Source of the DNA: Arthrobacter oryzae
GTDB lineage: Bacteria; Actinomycetota; Actinomycetes; Actinomycetales; Micrococcaceae
Assembly: GCF_030812315.1 (NCBI RefSeq)
Contig: NZ_JAUSSM010000009.1
Span: forward strand, 183,633 to 247,632
Length of the DNA: 64,000 nt
Reading direction: 5' to 3'
Position numbers and translations under genes: made by a program
In this document: positions 51,491 through 59,676 of the stretch, piece by piece
Numbering within the stretch: the first letter of the stretch is position 1
How the letters are laid out: every line of letters starts with the position of its first letter
The notes under the pieces: model-generated
Database searches by the model: none
What the model saw: the letters and a program-made list of their open reading frames with translations, nothing else
Told to the model about the DNA's origin: nothing

Positions 51491-53698
51491 ATGTTTCATG
51501 CCCTGCGCACACATCTGTCCGCCCGCCTCCTGATTCCAGCTGTCCTTGCACTGGTCTGCGGCTCGGTGGTTTCGCTCCCGGCCGCCGCCGATGCGCCGGA
51601 GCTGCTGGCTGCTCCGCCCGCCGGGCAGCATGCGGGTCCCGATGCCGCCACCGACCAGTTCATCGTGAAGTTCAAGGACAACGCCACCGCCGGTTCGGCC
51701 CTGACAGAGTCCGTCGGCAAAGTGGCCCGGAATGTGGGTGTCCCCGTGACCGACGTCCGCGGGACCTCTGCGGGCGCCCGCGTCGTTCGCGCCGAACGCA
51801 CGCTCGATAGCCGTGAATCCGAAAAGGCGCTGGCCGCCCTGCGGGCGGACCCCGCCGTTGAATACGCCGAGCCGGACGCCAGGATGTACCCGACAGCGGC
51901 GCCGAACGACCCGTACTACCCGCTGCAGTGGGGACTGCAGTCCGGCGGCGCGGCCGGCACGATGAACATGCCCGACGCGTGGTCACTCAACAGGGGCGCC
52001 GGTGTAGTGGTGGCCGTGGTGGACACAGGGATCACCAGCCACTCGGAACTGAATGCCAACGTGCTCCCCGGCTACGACATGATGTCCGATCCCGCCTACT
52101 CCAGGGACTCCAGCGGCCGCGACGCCAACCCGCGCGACGAAGGCGATTGGACCCCGGCCGGCATGTGCGGTGACGGCGTCCCCGCCAGCCCTTCCTCCTG
52201 GCACGGCACCCAGGTCGCGGGCGTTATTGCCTCGGCCGCCAACAACGGAAGCGGCATCACCGGTGTCGCCCCCGAGGCGAAGATCCTCCCCGTCCGTGCA
52301 ATGGGTCCGTGCGGCGGATATATGTCCGATATCGCGGACGGCATCGTCTGGGCCGCGGGCGGGTCCATCGCCGGACTGCCGGCGAACCCCAACCCCGCCC
52401 GCGTCATCAACCTGAGCCTCGGCGGTGACGTGCCCTGCCCCGCAACCTTCCAAAGTGCCGTCAACTTCGCTTACGATTCCGGGGCGGCAGTGATCGCCGC
52501 GGCCGGCAACGAAAACCGGCCGGCTGCCGAGACCAGTCCGTCCAACTGCCAGAACGTCATCTCTGTCGCCGCCCTCACCCGCACGGGCAATCTGGCACCG
52601 TACTCCAACTACGGACCAGCCGTCGATGTGGCGGCCCCGTGCGGGGACCGGAGCCAGGCGTCCTCGGACGGAATCCTGGTGACCTTCAACGCGGGCACCC
52701 AGGTTCCCGGTGCCGAAACCTACGCCTACTCCAGCGGCACCTCCCTGGCCGCCCCGCATGCCGCAGGACTCGCCGCGCTCCTGATGTCCCGGCTGGGGGA
52801 CCTGGCCACGCCAACCAACGTGGAAGCGCGGCTCAAAGCGACATCCACGAAGAACGGGTTGGCGTGTGCCAACACGACGTGCGGCAGCGGCCTCCTGAAC
52901 GGGACAGCAGCACTCAACTTCCAGCCCGACCGCGAGATCAAGGGAGTCGCACCCATCATCGGCGGCAAGGCAGCCGTCGGGCAAGACCTCTCCGCCCACG
53001 CCATCAACTGGACGCCCAGCGACGTCACCTTTTCCTACCAGTGGAACCGCAACGGCGCCCCCATCCAGGGAGCGCAGGCAACGACCTACCTGCCGCAAAC
53101 GGCCGACGTCGGGACAACACTGACGGTCACCGCCACCGGCAGCCGCTTCTTTGGCCAGAGCGTGTCCGTCACCTCGGCGCCGACGGCTTCCGTGGAGGCT
53201 GCCCCGGTGGTCCCGCCGTATGAACCCAGGATCTCCGGGCAGGCCATCGTGGGCGGTACCCTGACAGCGTTCGCAGGATCTTGGCAGCCGGCACCGGTGG
53301 CACTGTCCTACCAGTGGCTGCGGTCCGGCAACACGATCCCCGGTGCCACCGCCGCGACCTACACCGCAACTGCAGATGACAAAGGGCATGCCCTGACTGT
53401 CCGCGTCACGGGCACGAAGGACGCCTACATCACGGTGGAGCAGACCAGCACCGCAACCGAGCCGGTAGCCACAGGGGTAGTTCCGGCGCCGGTCCAGTTC
53501 ACAGACAAGATCGGCACTCCCAAGGACAGCTACACGGTGCCCTCGACGGTGGGCGTGGAGTACTTGGTGGGCGGCAAAGTGATATCGGCGGGAACCTACC
53601 CGGGCTCCGGGACCGTCACGGTGACCGCAGGGCCACCCCCGGCTACACCGTGGTGGCAAGGAAAGCTACGTCCTGGATCTTCTTCTTTGACCCCGTGA
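51491..53698 (+). CDS. Secreted subtilisin-like serine protease (S8) with Ig-like repeats
   Basis: 735 aa. Signal peptide (1-34), an I9-type propeptide (about 55-130; QFIVKFKDN to EYAEPDARM) and the S8 catalytic domain with Asp178 (VVDTGI), His238 (SWHGTQVAG), oxyanion Asn near 339 (AAGNEN) and Ser418 (SGTSLAAP). Two Ig-like repeats of about 85 residues follow (SYQWNRNGAPIQGAQATTY and SYQWLRSGNTIPGATAATY). The frame ends at 53698 because of a shift near 53640; family relatives continue into SLH-like repeats, which are present downstream in another frame. The protease core is intact. AGGA lies 7 nt before ATG 51491. Confidence 0.92.
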   Translation: MFHALRTHLSARLLIPAVLALVCGSVVSLPAAADAPELLAAPPAGQHAGPDAATDQFIVKFKDNATAGSALTESVGKVARNVGVPVTDVRGTSAGARVVRAERTLDSRESEKALAALRADPAVEYAEPDARMYPTAAPNDPYYPLQWGLQSGGAAGTMNMPDAWSLNRGAGVVVAVVDTGITSHSELNANVLPGYDMMSDPAYSRDSSGRDANPRDEGDWTPAGMCGDGVPASPSSWHGTQVAGVIASAANNGSGITGVAPEAKILPVRAMGPCGGYMSDIADGIVWAAGGSIAGLPANPNPARVINLSLGGDVPCPATFQSAVNFAYDSGAAVIAAAGNENRPAAETSPSNCQNVISVAALTRTGNLAPYSNYGPAVDVAAPCGDRSQASSDGILVTFNAGTQVPGAETYAYSSGTSLAAPHAAGLAALLMSRLGDLATPTNVEARLKATSTKNGLACANTTCGSGLLNGTAALNFQPDREIKGVAPIIGGKAAVGQDLSAHAINWTPSDVTFSYQWNRNGAPIQGAQATTYLPQTADVGTTLTVTATGSRFFGQSVSVTSAPTASVEAAPVVPPYEPRISGQAIVGGTLTAFAGSWQPAPVALSYQWLRSGNTIPGATAATYTATADDKGHALTVRVTGTKDAYITVEQTSTATEPVATGVVPAPVQFTDKIGTPKDSYTVPSTVGVEYLVGGKVISAGTYPGSGTVTVTAGPPPATPWWQGKLRPGSSSLTP

Positions 53699-54283
53699 TC
53701 TTCCACGACGTCAACGCAGGGTCAGCCTTCCACCAGGAGATTTCCTGGCTGGCCCTGAAAGGAATCACGGAGGGATGGACGGAAGCGGACGGCACCCGCA
53801 CCTTCCGGCCGGCCCAGCAGGTCAACCGCGACCAGATGGCGGCCTTCCTGTACCGGTTGGCGGACAGCCCTGACTTTGACCCGCCGGCCGAGTCGCCGTT
53901 TGTCGACGTGCCCACCAACCACAGGTTCTACCGGGAGATTTCTTGGGTCGAGTGCAAAGATCAGCCAGGGCTGGAAGGAAACGGATGACACCTGGACGTT
54001 CCGCCCGGCGTCCACCGTCAACCGGGACCAGATGGAGGCCTTTATCTACCGCCACCACCTTTACCTCCACCCAGGATCTCCGTCGTACGTGCCGGAAACG
54101 CAGTCGCCGTTCGCGGATATCCCCACCACTCACAACTTCTACAAGGAGATCTCGTGGCTGGCCAAGAACGGAATCACTAACGGCTGGAAGGAAGAGGACG
54201 GGACGCAGACCTTCAGGCCGGCCGCGTCGATCCTTCGGGACCAGATGGCCGCGTTCATGTACCGCTACGACATGCAGCGCTGA
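53640..54283 (+). pseudogene. SLH-like C-terminal repeats of the protease, split over two frames
   Basis: Frame 1 from about 53640 gives GYTVVARKATSW then DVNAGSAFHQEISWLALKGI, TRTFRPAQQVNRDQMAAFLY and a second unit FVDVPTNHRFYREISWVEC; the protease frame resumes near 53955 with ISQGWKETDDTWTFRP, FADIPTTHNFYKEISWLAK and ends at 54283 with RDQMAAFMYRYDMQR. Three repeat units of about 60 residues bind cell-wall polymers in this family. A lost C in the C5 run near 53635 and an added A in AAA near 53957 would restore one frame of about 930 aa. Confidence 0.8.
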
Positions 54284-54499
54284 CACCGCGGCGGAGAGGG
54301 CAGGTGGATAACGGGTGCCATCACCCACTCGTGACGAATGATAACCAATGAGTCCTATGAGCATCAGACAACCCCTTGGTAGAATTGAGGCGGACGCGGC
54401 GACGCTCTCCGGTCCCGCGACCTGTGGGGGCAAAGCACGGACCATAGGATGCGAAATGTTTGATGCGCTGAGGAGGCACGCGTCCTCCCGGATAATCCT

Positions 54500-54789
54500 T
54501 GCTGCTGTCACACCCGGACGTTCCGGCCCGCCGAAGCCGTCCGCCGCGACGAGATGGCCGCCTTCCTTGACCGCCACGCAGGATCGCCCAATTTCGTGCC
54601 CCTGGCGCAGCAGCCCTTCGTGGACGTACCCGCAGGGCACACCTTTCTATAAGGAGATCGTGGGTCTGGAAAGCGGGGATCGCCACGAGCTGGAGCGAGA
54701 ACAACGGGACACAGACCTTCAGGCCGTCGGTGTCCGTCCTCCGGGATCAAATGGCCGCGTTCATGCACCGCTACGCCACCAGATCCTGA
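54500..54789 (+). pseudogene. Degenerate SLH-like repeat remnant
   Basis: Pieces in changing frames read TFRPAEAVRRDEMAAFLDRH, then FVDVPAGHTFYKEI and, further, TQTFRPSVSVLRDQMAAFMH, closing at TGA 54787-54789. It resembles the end of a second protein with the same repeats; the rest of that gene is missing, so it is a deletion remnant. 54284-54499 has no other gene. Confidence 0.65.
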
Positions 54790-54916
54790 CGGTGGTTTCA
54801 CACTCACGGCTTTTCGCACCCGCTCACGGACTTGTTACGCAAGTGACAGGTTGGAACCCCTGTGAGCAGTGATACATTCGGCTTGTGACAACTAGGGGAA
54901 CGTAAGGAGACAGCCC

Positions 54917-55486
54917 ATGTTTGAAGGTGTCCCCGACGAAGATGCGTGGCGAAATTGCACCACGCTCGACGGCGCATGTGAACTGACGGCACGGTGGCTC
55001 GAGGGATCCCTCAGTTATGTGCCCGGCTATACGGCGCCGCAGTACGCCGGAGAGAACGGACCGATGAGCGAGGCCCTGGCCGCGATCAACCGCCTCGGCT
55101 TCCTCACGGACGATTCGCAGCCCGGGATGGACGTCTCGGGCGGAAACGGACAGCGCGCCTTTGTGACCGGCCGCTGCACGGAACAGTCAGCAGCCGTCAT
55201 TTCGGCAGTGCTGGTTGAAACCGACCTGGTGGTACTGGTGTTCCCTCCGGGCGAAGGAGGCAGCGGGCAGATCTGTGTGACCCTGGACGGGTCCAGGGAG
55301 TTCACGTGGCTGGGAAGTTCCGGCGGGCCCTCCTACGCCCACGAGACATACACGGACTGGACCAATGAAACACTCGCCAAATCGCTGGCCGAGTGCTGGG
55401 AACTCCAGATTTTCGACCCGGTCTGGGGGAGGAACACCAAACTGGTTCCCCTGCTGCAGAAGGCCCTGATCACCGCAAGGGCCTGA
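54917..55486 (+). CDS. DUF6919-like hypothetical protein
   Basis: 189 aa soluble protein. CELTARWLEGSLSYVPGY, PMSEALAAINRLGFLTDDSQ and the C-terminal ECWELQIFDPVWGRN resemble DUF6919 proteins of actinobacteria, which are of unknown function. AGGAG lies 8 nt before ATG 54917. The family name is from memory of the pattern and should be treated as tentative. A bidirectional terminator follows. Confidence 0.6.
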   Translation: MFEGVPDEDAWRNCTTLDGACELTARWLEGSLSYVPGYTAPQYAGENGPMSEALAAINRLGFLTDDSQPGMDVSGGNGQRAFVTGRCTEQSAAVISAVLVETDLVVLVFPPGEGGSGQICVTLDGSREFTWLGSSGGPSYAHETYTDWTNETLAKSLAECWELQIFDPVWGRNTKLVPLLQKALITARA

Positions 55487-55508
55487 GGCCGCGCAGCCGT
55501 TGTAAAGA

Positions 55509-55544
55509 TTGGCCGCCCCCGGAATTATCCCCGGGTGCGGCCAA
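55509..55544. terminator. Hairpin terminator between convergent genes
   Basis: TTGGCCGCCCCCGG (55509-55522) pairs with CCGGGTGCGGCCAA (55531-55544), loop 8 nt. It can serve both the plus-strand gene ending at 55486 and the minus-strand gene ending at 55583. Confidence 0.82.
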
Positions 55545-55582
55545 CCGTCACCTATGACCTGTGACCGCTGCCGCGGGGCCGC

Positions 55583-56134
55583 TTATTTAGGGCAGCGATG
55601 GTCGGGGTTGTAGGCCGCGAACATGCCGTCCGGATTGTCCTTCCACACCCATGCGTGCAGGGCAAACGTGCCAGGGAACGGCCCATCCTCGAAGTCCAGG
55701 CCGGCGATTTCCGGCCGCTCCGTTGCCGTCGACATGAACTCGATGGCCACCAGCTTGTAGCGTCCGCGCTCGTTGGGCATGTAAACGAGCACTTCCGGCT
55801 TGCGGGCCTGCGTCTTGTCGTCCAGCAGGTCCTTCTTCAGGTAGTGGAACCCCATGGCCCCGCTGCCGTCTGCCTTCTCGACGCATTCGCTGGCCTTCTC
55901 GTAGCCGTCCGCAATCGCGTTATCCAGCCAGCGGTAGTCGTCAGTGACATTCCGCAGCGTCCTCACCAGCCGGCGCTGTTCGGAATTCTTGCGCCAGTCG
56001 TCACTCTTGTCCGAGTCGTGGTGCCCTGATCCTCCGCTGGAACCCCCGTGGGCGACGGCGCCAGGTGCAAGCCCCACAGCCAGAACGGCAGCGGCGACCA
56101 TGGACATCATTCCTGTTTTGGTGCGAGACATCAT
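55583..56134 (-). CDS. Secreted hypothetical protein
   Basis: 183 aa. Signal peptide (1-28, AVA-H), a His/Ser/Asp-rich segment (GGSSGGSGHHDSDKSDDW), then a compact domain with DDYRWLDNAIADGYEKASEC and a conserved-looking GFHYLKKDLLDD and ALHAWVWKDNPDGMFAAYNP. Two Cys (near 87 and 181) could pair. I do not recognise the function. Start ATG 56134 or 56131. Confidence 0.8.
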   Translation of the reverse strand: MMSRTKTGMMSMVAAAVLAVGLAPGAVAHGGSSGGSGHHDSDKSDDWRKNSEQRRLVRTLRNVTDDYRWLDNAIADGYEKASECVEKADGSGAMGFHYLKKDLLDDKTQARKPEVLVYMPNERGRYKLVAIEFMSTATERPEIAGLDFEDGPFPGTFALHAWVWKDNPDGMFAAYNPDHRCPK

Positions 56135-56542
56135 TTTCTTCTAACCCTCTGAGACCCGAGATTTGTTGTTCGGTAAGGGACGCGAAGCATGGGAACGAGA
56201 TGCCCCATTCTTCGCCAGGATGCCGGCCGGCCCGATGGGCGCTGCCGGTGAATGAGCCGCCCAGGTGGATAAACATCCATCGATTTGGGCGGCGGTATAA
56301 GTATGCTCCTCCGGCTGTAGGTGCCGCTAGGTATTTCGGGAACCGAGTTCTCTCCGCTGCGAGTGTCCGTCGATGAAAAAGCACGAATTGGCCACTCTGT
56401 CAGGTGAATCAAAGGGACGGTTACCGTCTACCAGCGGGCACCGCAAGCGTCACAAAACGCGTGACTTGGTTTTGCTGAAACATCGTCCTATAGCGCGCAC
56501 TGCATCGTGTGGGACGGCCGATCGTTTAGGAGGAACGCATGA
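56135..56542. other. 408-bp gap
   Basis: No gene seen. It separates two divergent units (55583 minus and 56543 plus), so promoters are expected; none was pinned down. AGGAGG at 56528-56533 is the RBS of the next small gene. Confidence 0.45.
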
Positions 56543-56668
56543 GTGGGCAGTACGCACGAGATTCGCGGCGTGAGCTGCGGAGGCGTCCTCCAGATGCTTG
56601 CCTACGTGGGACTGGCAGTGTTGGCGACGGCGACCTTGATCGTGGTGGTCACGGCGCTGGGGCGCTGA
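56543..56668 (+). CDS. 41-residue one-helix membrane protein
   Basis: GTG 56543 is 9 nt after a strong AGGAGG. The short product has one helix (MLAYVGLAVLATATLIVVV). An ATG at 56539 in another frame shares the RBS but gives an Arg-rich non-hydrophobic peptide. The hydrophobic frame is preferred. Unknown function. Confidence 0.5.
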   Translation: MGSTHEIRGVSCGGVLQMLAYVGLAVLATATLIVVVTALGR

Positions 56669-56753
56669 GCCATACGGGCATCCAGGGCAGGCGCTCTGCC
56701 CGTCCTGGACCGTAAGCCAAAGATTTGGGCTTCCAGTGAAAACCGGCATCCAA

Positions 56754-56783
56754 TTGACAACATTTGTTGAGGGAATTACAGGA
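56754..56783 (+). promoter_or_regulatory. Candidate promoter for the coupled micro-membrane genes
   Basis: TTGACA at 56754-56759 is a perfect -35; the best -10 is TACAGG at 56778-56783, spacing 18, weak. It lies 140 bp before GTG 56925. Confidence 0.3.
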
Positions 56784-56924
56784 TTGGACAAATCCGGTAA
56801 AGCCCCAGTATGGTGTGAGCAATTCGATAGAGGTCCATAATTCGTTGCCGGTCGCCCGCCCCTAGACTCAGTAGTGCCCAACGGGGCGGCCTCGAATGCA
56901 ACGACGCATCCTGGAGGTAAGGCC

Positions 56925-57062
56925 GTGGCTCTGACTGATTTCGCCGTCGCGCTGTGCGTGCTGATGGGAACCCTGATTATCCCGTTCACCGCTCTGTACG
57001 TGCTGCTCCGCCTCAAGCGCAGCGCCGCAGCAAAGCCAGCCCCTCTGAAGGTCCGTCCGTAA
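56925..57062 (+). CDS. 45-residue one-helix membrane protein
   Basis: GTG 56925 is 7 nt after GGAGG. Product begins MALTDFAVALCVLMGTLIIP and has one long helix followed by a basic tail (RLKRSAAAKPAPLKVRP). Its stop overlaps the next start by one base (TAATG), so the two are translated together. Function unknown; the pattern resembles small subunits or regulators of membrane complexes. Confidence 0.6.
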   Translation: MALTDFAVALCVLMGTLIIPFTALYVLLRLKRSAAAKPAPLKVRP

Positions 57063-57181
57063 TGCCGTACGTAGACATCAACCCGCACCGCTCCGGTCCC
57101 AAGTGGCCGGGCTATGTGCTGCTGCTTATTCTTCTCATTCTGACCATCGGTGTAGTGGCGGTCGCACTATTCCACGGCTAA
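57062..57181 (+). CDS. 39-residue one-helix membrane protein, coupled
   Basis: ATG 57062 lies in TAATG with the previous stop. MPYVDINPHRSGPKWPGYVL followed by a helix LLILLILTIGVVAVAL. The soluble N-terminus and C-terminal helix form the opposite arrangement to its partner. Function unknown. It ends 14 bp from the convergent secreted-protein gene. Confidence 0.6.
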   Translation: MPYVDINPHRSGPKWPGYVLLLILLILTIGVVAVALFHG

Positions 57182-57194
57182 CGCAGTAGTCGGC

Positions 57195-58616
57195 TCAAGG
57201 GACTTCGAACGTATTGCTGTCGGCAGATAGCAGTGCGAAAGTTGCAGTTAGAATGCAGGCAGAGGCCTTTCCGTTGAACATAAGGGCCGAAAAGGTTGCC
57301 GTGCCGCCGACGGCGATCGCGGGGGTTTCGTTGCCTTTCAGGTTCTTGCAGTTCGAGCTCGAGTGAATAGTTACCGCTGCTTCGGCCGGATTTCCGAATG
57401 CATCCGCTGCCATTACAAGGACCGCGGGTGAGATGGCCTTGTTCTTCTCAGCGGTGATCAGTGTGGGACTGAAGACCAGGCTGGCCGCGGACGCGGCAGA
57501 GACCGTGACCGGTTTGGGGGCCGCAGACAGGCCCGTGGCGTTGAATATCAGACTCGCCGAGCCGGCTTTGGTGTCTCCGTAGTAGAACGACGCCGACGAG
57601 GCCCCTGCGGGAATGGTCACCGAAGCGACGGTTGCGCCGCCGGTTGTTAGGGCAAAGACCTTGGCGCCGGTGGAGTTCGACGCGAGCGCGACGTCAGTGC
57701 TGCCGGTAGTCACGGGATTCCCGTACGCATCCTGGCGCTGAACCGTGAACGGCCCGAAGGTTGCGGTTGCGGAGGCTGTGCCCCACGCAGGGCCTGTGAC
57801 CATAAGCTGGGTGGCGGCCGCGGCCGTGACGGTGAAGGGAGTGCTCACTCCGCCTGAGTATCCCGGGCGGGAAGCGATCAGGGTGTAGCCGGTGTCGGCT
57901 TTGTTGAGGGAGAGGCCCGCGAACGTGGCCTCGCCCCAGATGTTGGTGGTTGCCGTCAGCGTGCCGGAGAGCGAGCCTCCGGCGGGGTTGTTGCCGATGC
58001 CGATGCTCACCTCAGCTCCTGCCAATAGCAGCTTAAGACCGAGAGCAGTCCGCAGTTCCACGGTGACGGACTGCACGGGTGAGCCGGCCGTGACACTCGC
58101 CCCCGGCTGGACGATGAAGTTGATGGTGTCTCTGTTGTCCACGGTGACGTTCCCGCTGGCGATGCTGGATGCGGTCCAGGAAAGGTGGACGGCTGTTACC
58201 ACGTATTGGTGCGTCCCCTCGGGAACGGACGTGTCCGTACAGCCGGTGCCGGCGATGAGTGCGGCAGGGCCGCTGCCGCAGGCCAACATGGAGGTGGCGC
58301 CGGTGACGCGGGTGACGTAGTAGCCCGCAGATGCAGGTGTTCCCATTGATTCAGTCCAGGAGACCGGTACGTTCGAGGCGCTCGTTGCGGGGACCGTCAC
58401 ATTGGTGGGAGGGGCCAGGGTGGCGACTGCCGCCGTCGTACTTCCCGTACCTGATGCCGGCCAGTAAGCGGAAGCTGCCGTCGCGCCGACCAATGCCACA
58501 ACCACCATGGCAACGAAGGCGATTACGCCGGGGCCGAATGTGCGGGGAAACAACACCAGCCCCCGCCGAAAGCCGTGGGGGGCTTCTGGGGAGCTGGTGT
58601 TGCGCCTGCCGGACAT
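57195..58616 (-). CDS. Secreted protein with Ig-like (Big_1/invasin-like) domains
   Basis: 473 aa from ATG 58616 (GAGAAGG 5 nt upstream). A long N-terminal arm with a helix (IAFVAMVVVALVGATAASAYW) and the AYWPASGTGST context is a SipW/CalY-type leader. An Fn3-like domain (about 66-155) follows, then two or three Ig-like domains with the QDAYGNPV and DAFGNPAEAAVTI spacing of the invasin/Big_1 type, each about 95 residues. Lies beside the CalY-like gene, pointing to a surface or fibre role. No enzyme motif. Confidence 0.75.
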   Translation of the reverse strand: MSGRRNTSSPEAPHGFRRGLVLFPRTFGPGVIAFVAMVVVALVGATAASAYWPASGTGSTTAAVATLAPPTNVTVPATSASNVPVSWTESMGTPASAGYYVTRVTGATSMLACGSGPAALIAGTGCTDTSVPEGTHQYVVTAVHLSWTASSIASGNVTVDNRDTINFIVQPGASVTAGSPVQSVTVELRTALGLKLLLAGAEVSIGIGNNPAGGSLSGTLTATTNIWGEATFAGLSLNKADTGYTLIASRPGYSGGVSTPFTVTAAAATQLMVTGPAWGTASATATFGPFTVQRQDAYGNPVTTGSTDVALASNSTGAKVFALTTGGATVASVTIPAGASSASFYYGDTKAGSASLIFNATGLSAAPKPVTVSAASAASLVFSPTLITAEKNKAISPAVLVMAADAFGNPAEAAVTIHSSSNCKNLKGNETPAIAVGGTATFSALMFNGKASACILTATFALLSADSNTFEVP

Positions 58617-58718
58617 TCGCACCTTCTCGACGTTGGCTCAGGGGGTGGTGGGGGTGCCACGTTCACCATTGGGGGATGAAGGTGACGGTGGAGAAGGAAC
58701 GTTGGCCGCGGCTGGGTG

Positions 58719-59189
58719 CTAGCGAGCGACGAAGTGGAGCGGAATCGTCTTCCCCTGGCAGCCGTCCTGGTTTTCATTCTTATTGATCATCTGGACCGTG
58801 ACTGCGCCCTCGAATGATTCACCGGCGTCAAGCTGGGTGGCCGTGATGGCAGGTGAGACCACAGTGAAGTCAGTCGCCGAGCAGCCTGTCACGGACCATG
58901 CGGTGCCGTCAGTGCCTGCCACAGTGGCCTTTACCTCGGTAAGGTTCTGGACGCCGGTCCCCGGGTTAGTGACCGTATACGTGTACTCGAGGACAGGACC
59001 GCCGGGGGAGAGCGTGCCGGAGGACGGAGCCGCACTTACGACAGTGAACCCTGCGGTGCTGCCTGCGGTGGCTGCATTGTCATCAGTGCCGATCGCGCTC
59101 CAGTAAGCGAATGCCGCGCCGCCGCCAATAACCAGCATGGCAGCAGTGGTGATGATGATGCGCTTCTTGCGTCCGGCTACTTTGCTCAT
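58719..59189 (-). CDS. CalY/TasA-like secreted protein with SipW-type leader
   Basis: 156 aa from ATG 59189 (AAGGGGA 7 nt upstream). A basic start (GRKKRIII), a hydrophobic helix ending GGGAAFAYWSAIGTDDNAAT, as in SipW-dependent substrates, then one beta-rich domain of about 110 residues with two Cys (GCSATD, GCQGKT). CalY/TasA relatives form extracellular fibres in Bacillus; here only the leader and domain size support that. Followed by the Ig-like protein gene 102 bp on. Confidence 0.7.
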   Translation of the reverse strand: MSKVAGRKKRIIITTAAMLVIGGGAAFAYWSAIGTDDNAATAGSTAGFTVVSAAPSSGTLSPGGPVLEYTYTVTNPGTGVQNLTEVKATVAGTDGTAWSVTGCSATDFTVVSPAITATQLDAGESFEGAVTVQMINKNENQDGCQGKTIPLHFVAR

Positions 59190-59391
59190 TTGAAGTTCCC
59201 CTTGAACTTGTGCGGCGTATCCGCAGACCTTCGGGCCCTGTCCGGCTCCGTTAGAAATAGTCTCGGGTAGCACACTCAAGTGGCCGCTAAGAAAGGCTCA
59301 AGGTTAACTCAAGGTTGATTATGTAACAGCTGTGACGGAGTCTGGGCCTTTTCAGGTCGTCCCCGGGCACCCCGTGTGGGATGGGCTAAAT

Positions 59392-59532
59392 CTAGTAGTC
59401 CGGCCAGTCGATCGCTTCGGCGAAGGCGTGAAGGAATGACGTTGCCGCGGCGCCGGCCGCAAACGCCAAACTCGCGATAATGAAACCGACGGCCACCGGA
59501 TGACTAGTTCCATGAAGGTGATGTGTACTCAT
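59392..59532 (-). CDS. 46-residue membrane protein
   Basis: ATG 59532 gives MSTHHLHGTSHPVAVGFIIA with a helix to ATSFLHAF and an acidic end EAIDWPDY. The His-rich start is notable. The RBS is weak (AGG 8 nt before). Sits alone between the CalY-like gene and the GDPD gene. Unknown. Confidence 0.45.
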   Translation of the reverse strand: MSTHHLHGTSHPVAVGFIIASLAFAAGAAATSFLHAFAEAIDWPDY

Positions 59533-59676
59533 GGGTTGAGCCTAAGGACTAGCATCCGGGCGGACGGGAGTGGACGCTACCTATTTTTGACGATGCATAC
59601 ACTTGCCGGGATACCTGAAGATTGGCCCCACACTCGGTTTCGACGTTTCCAAACTCGGCAAGGCAATCCCTGACGT

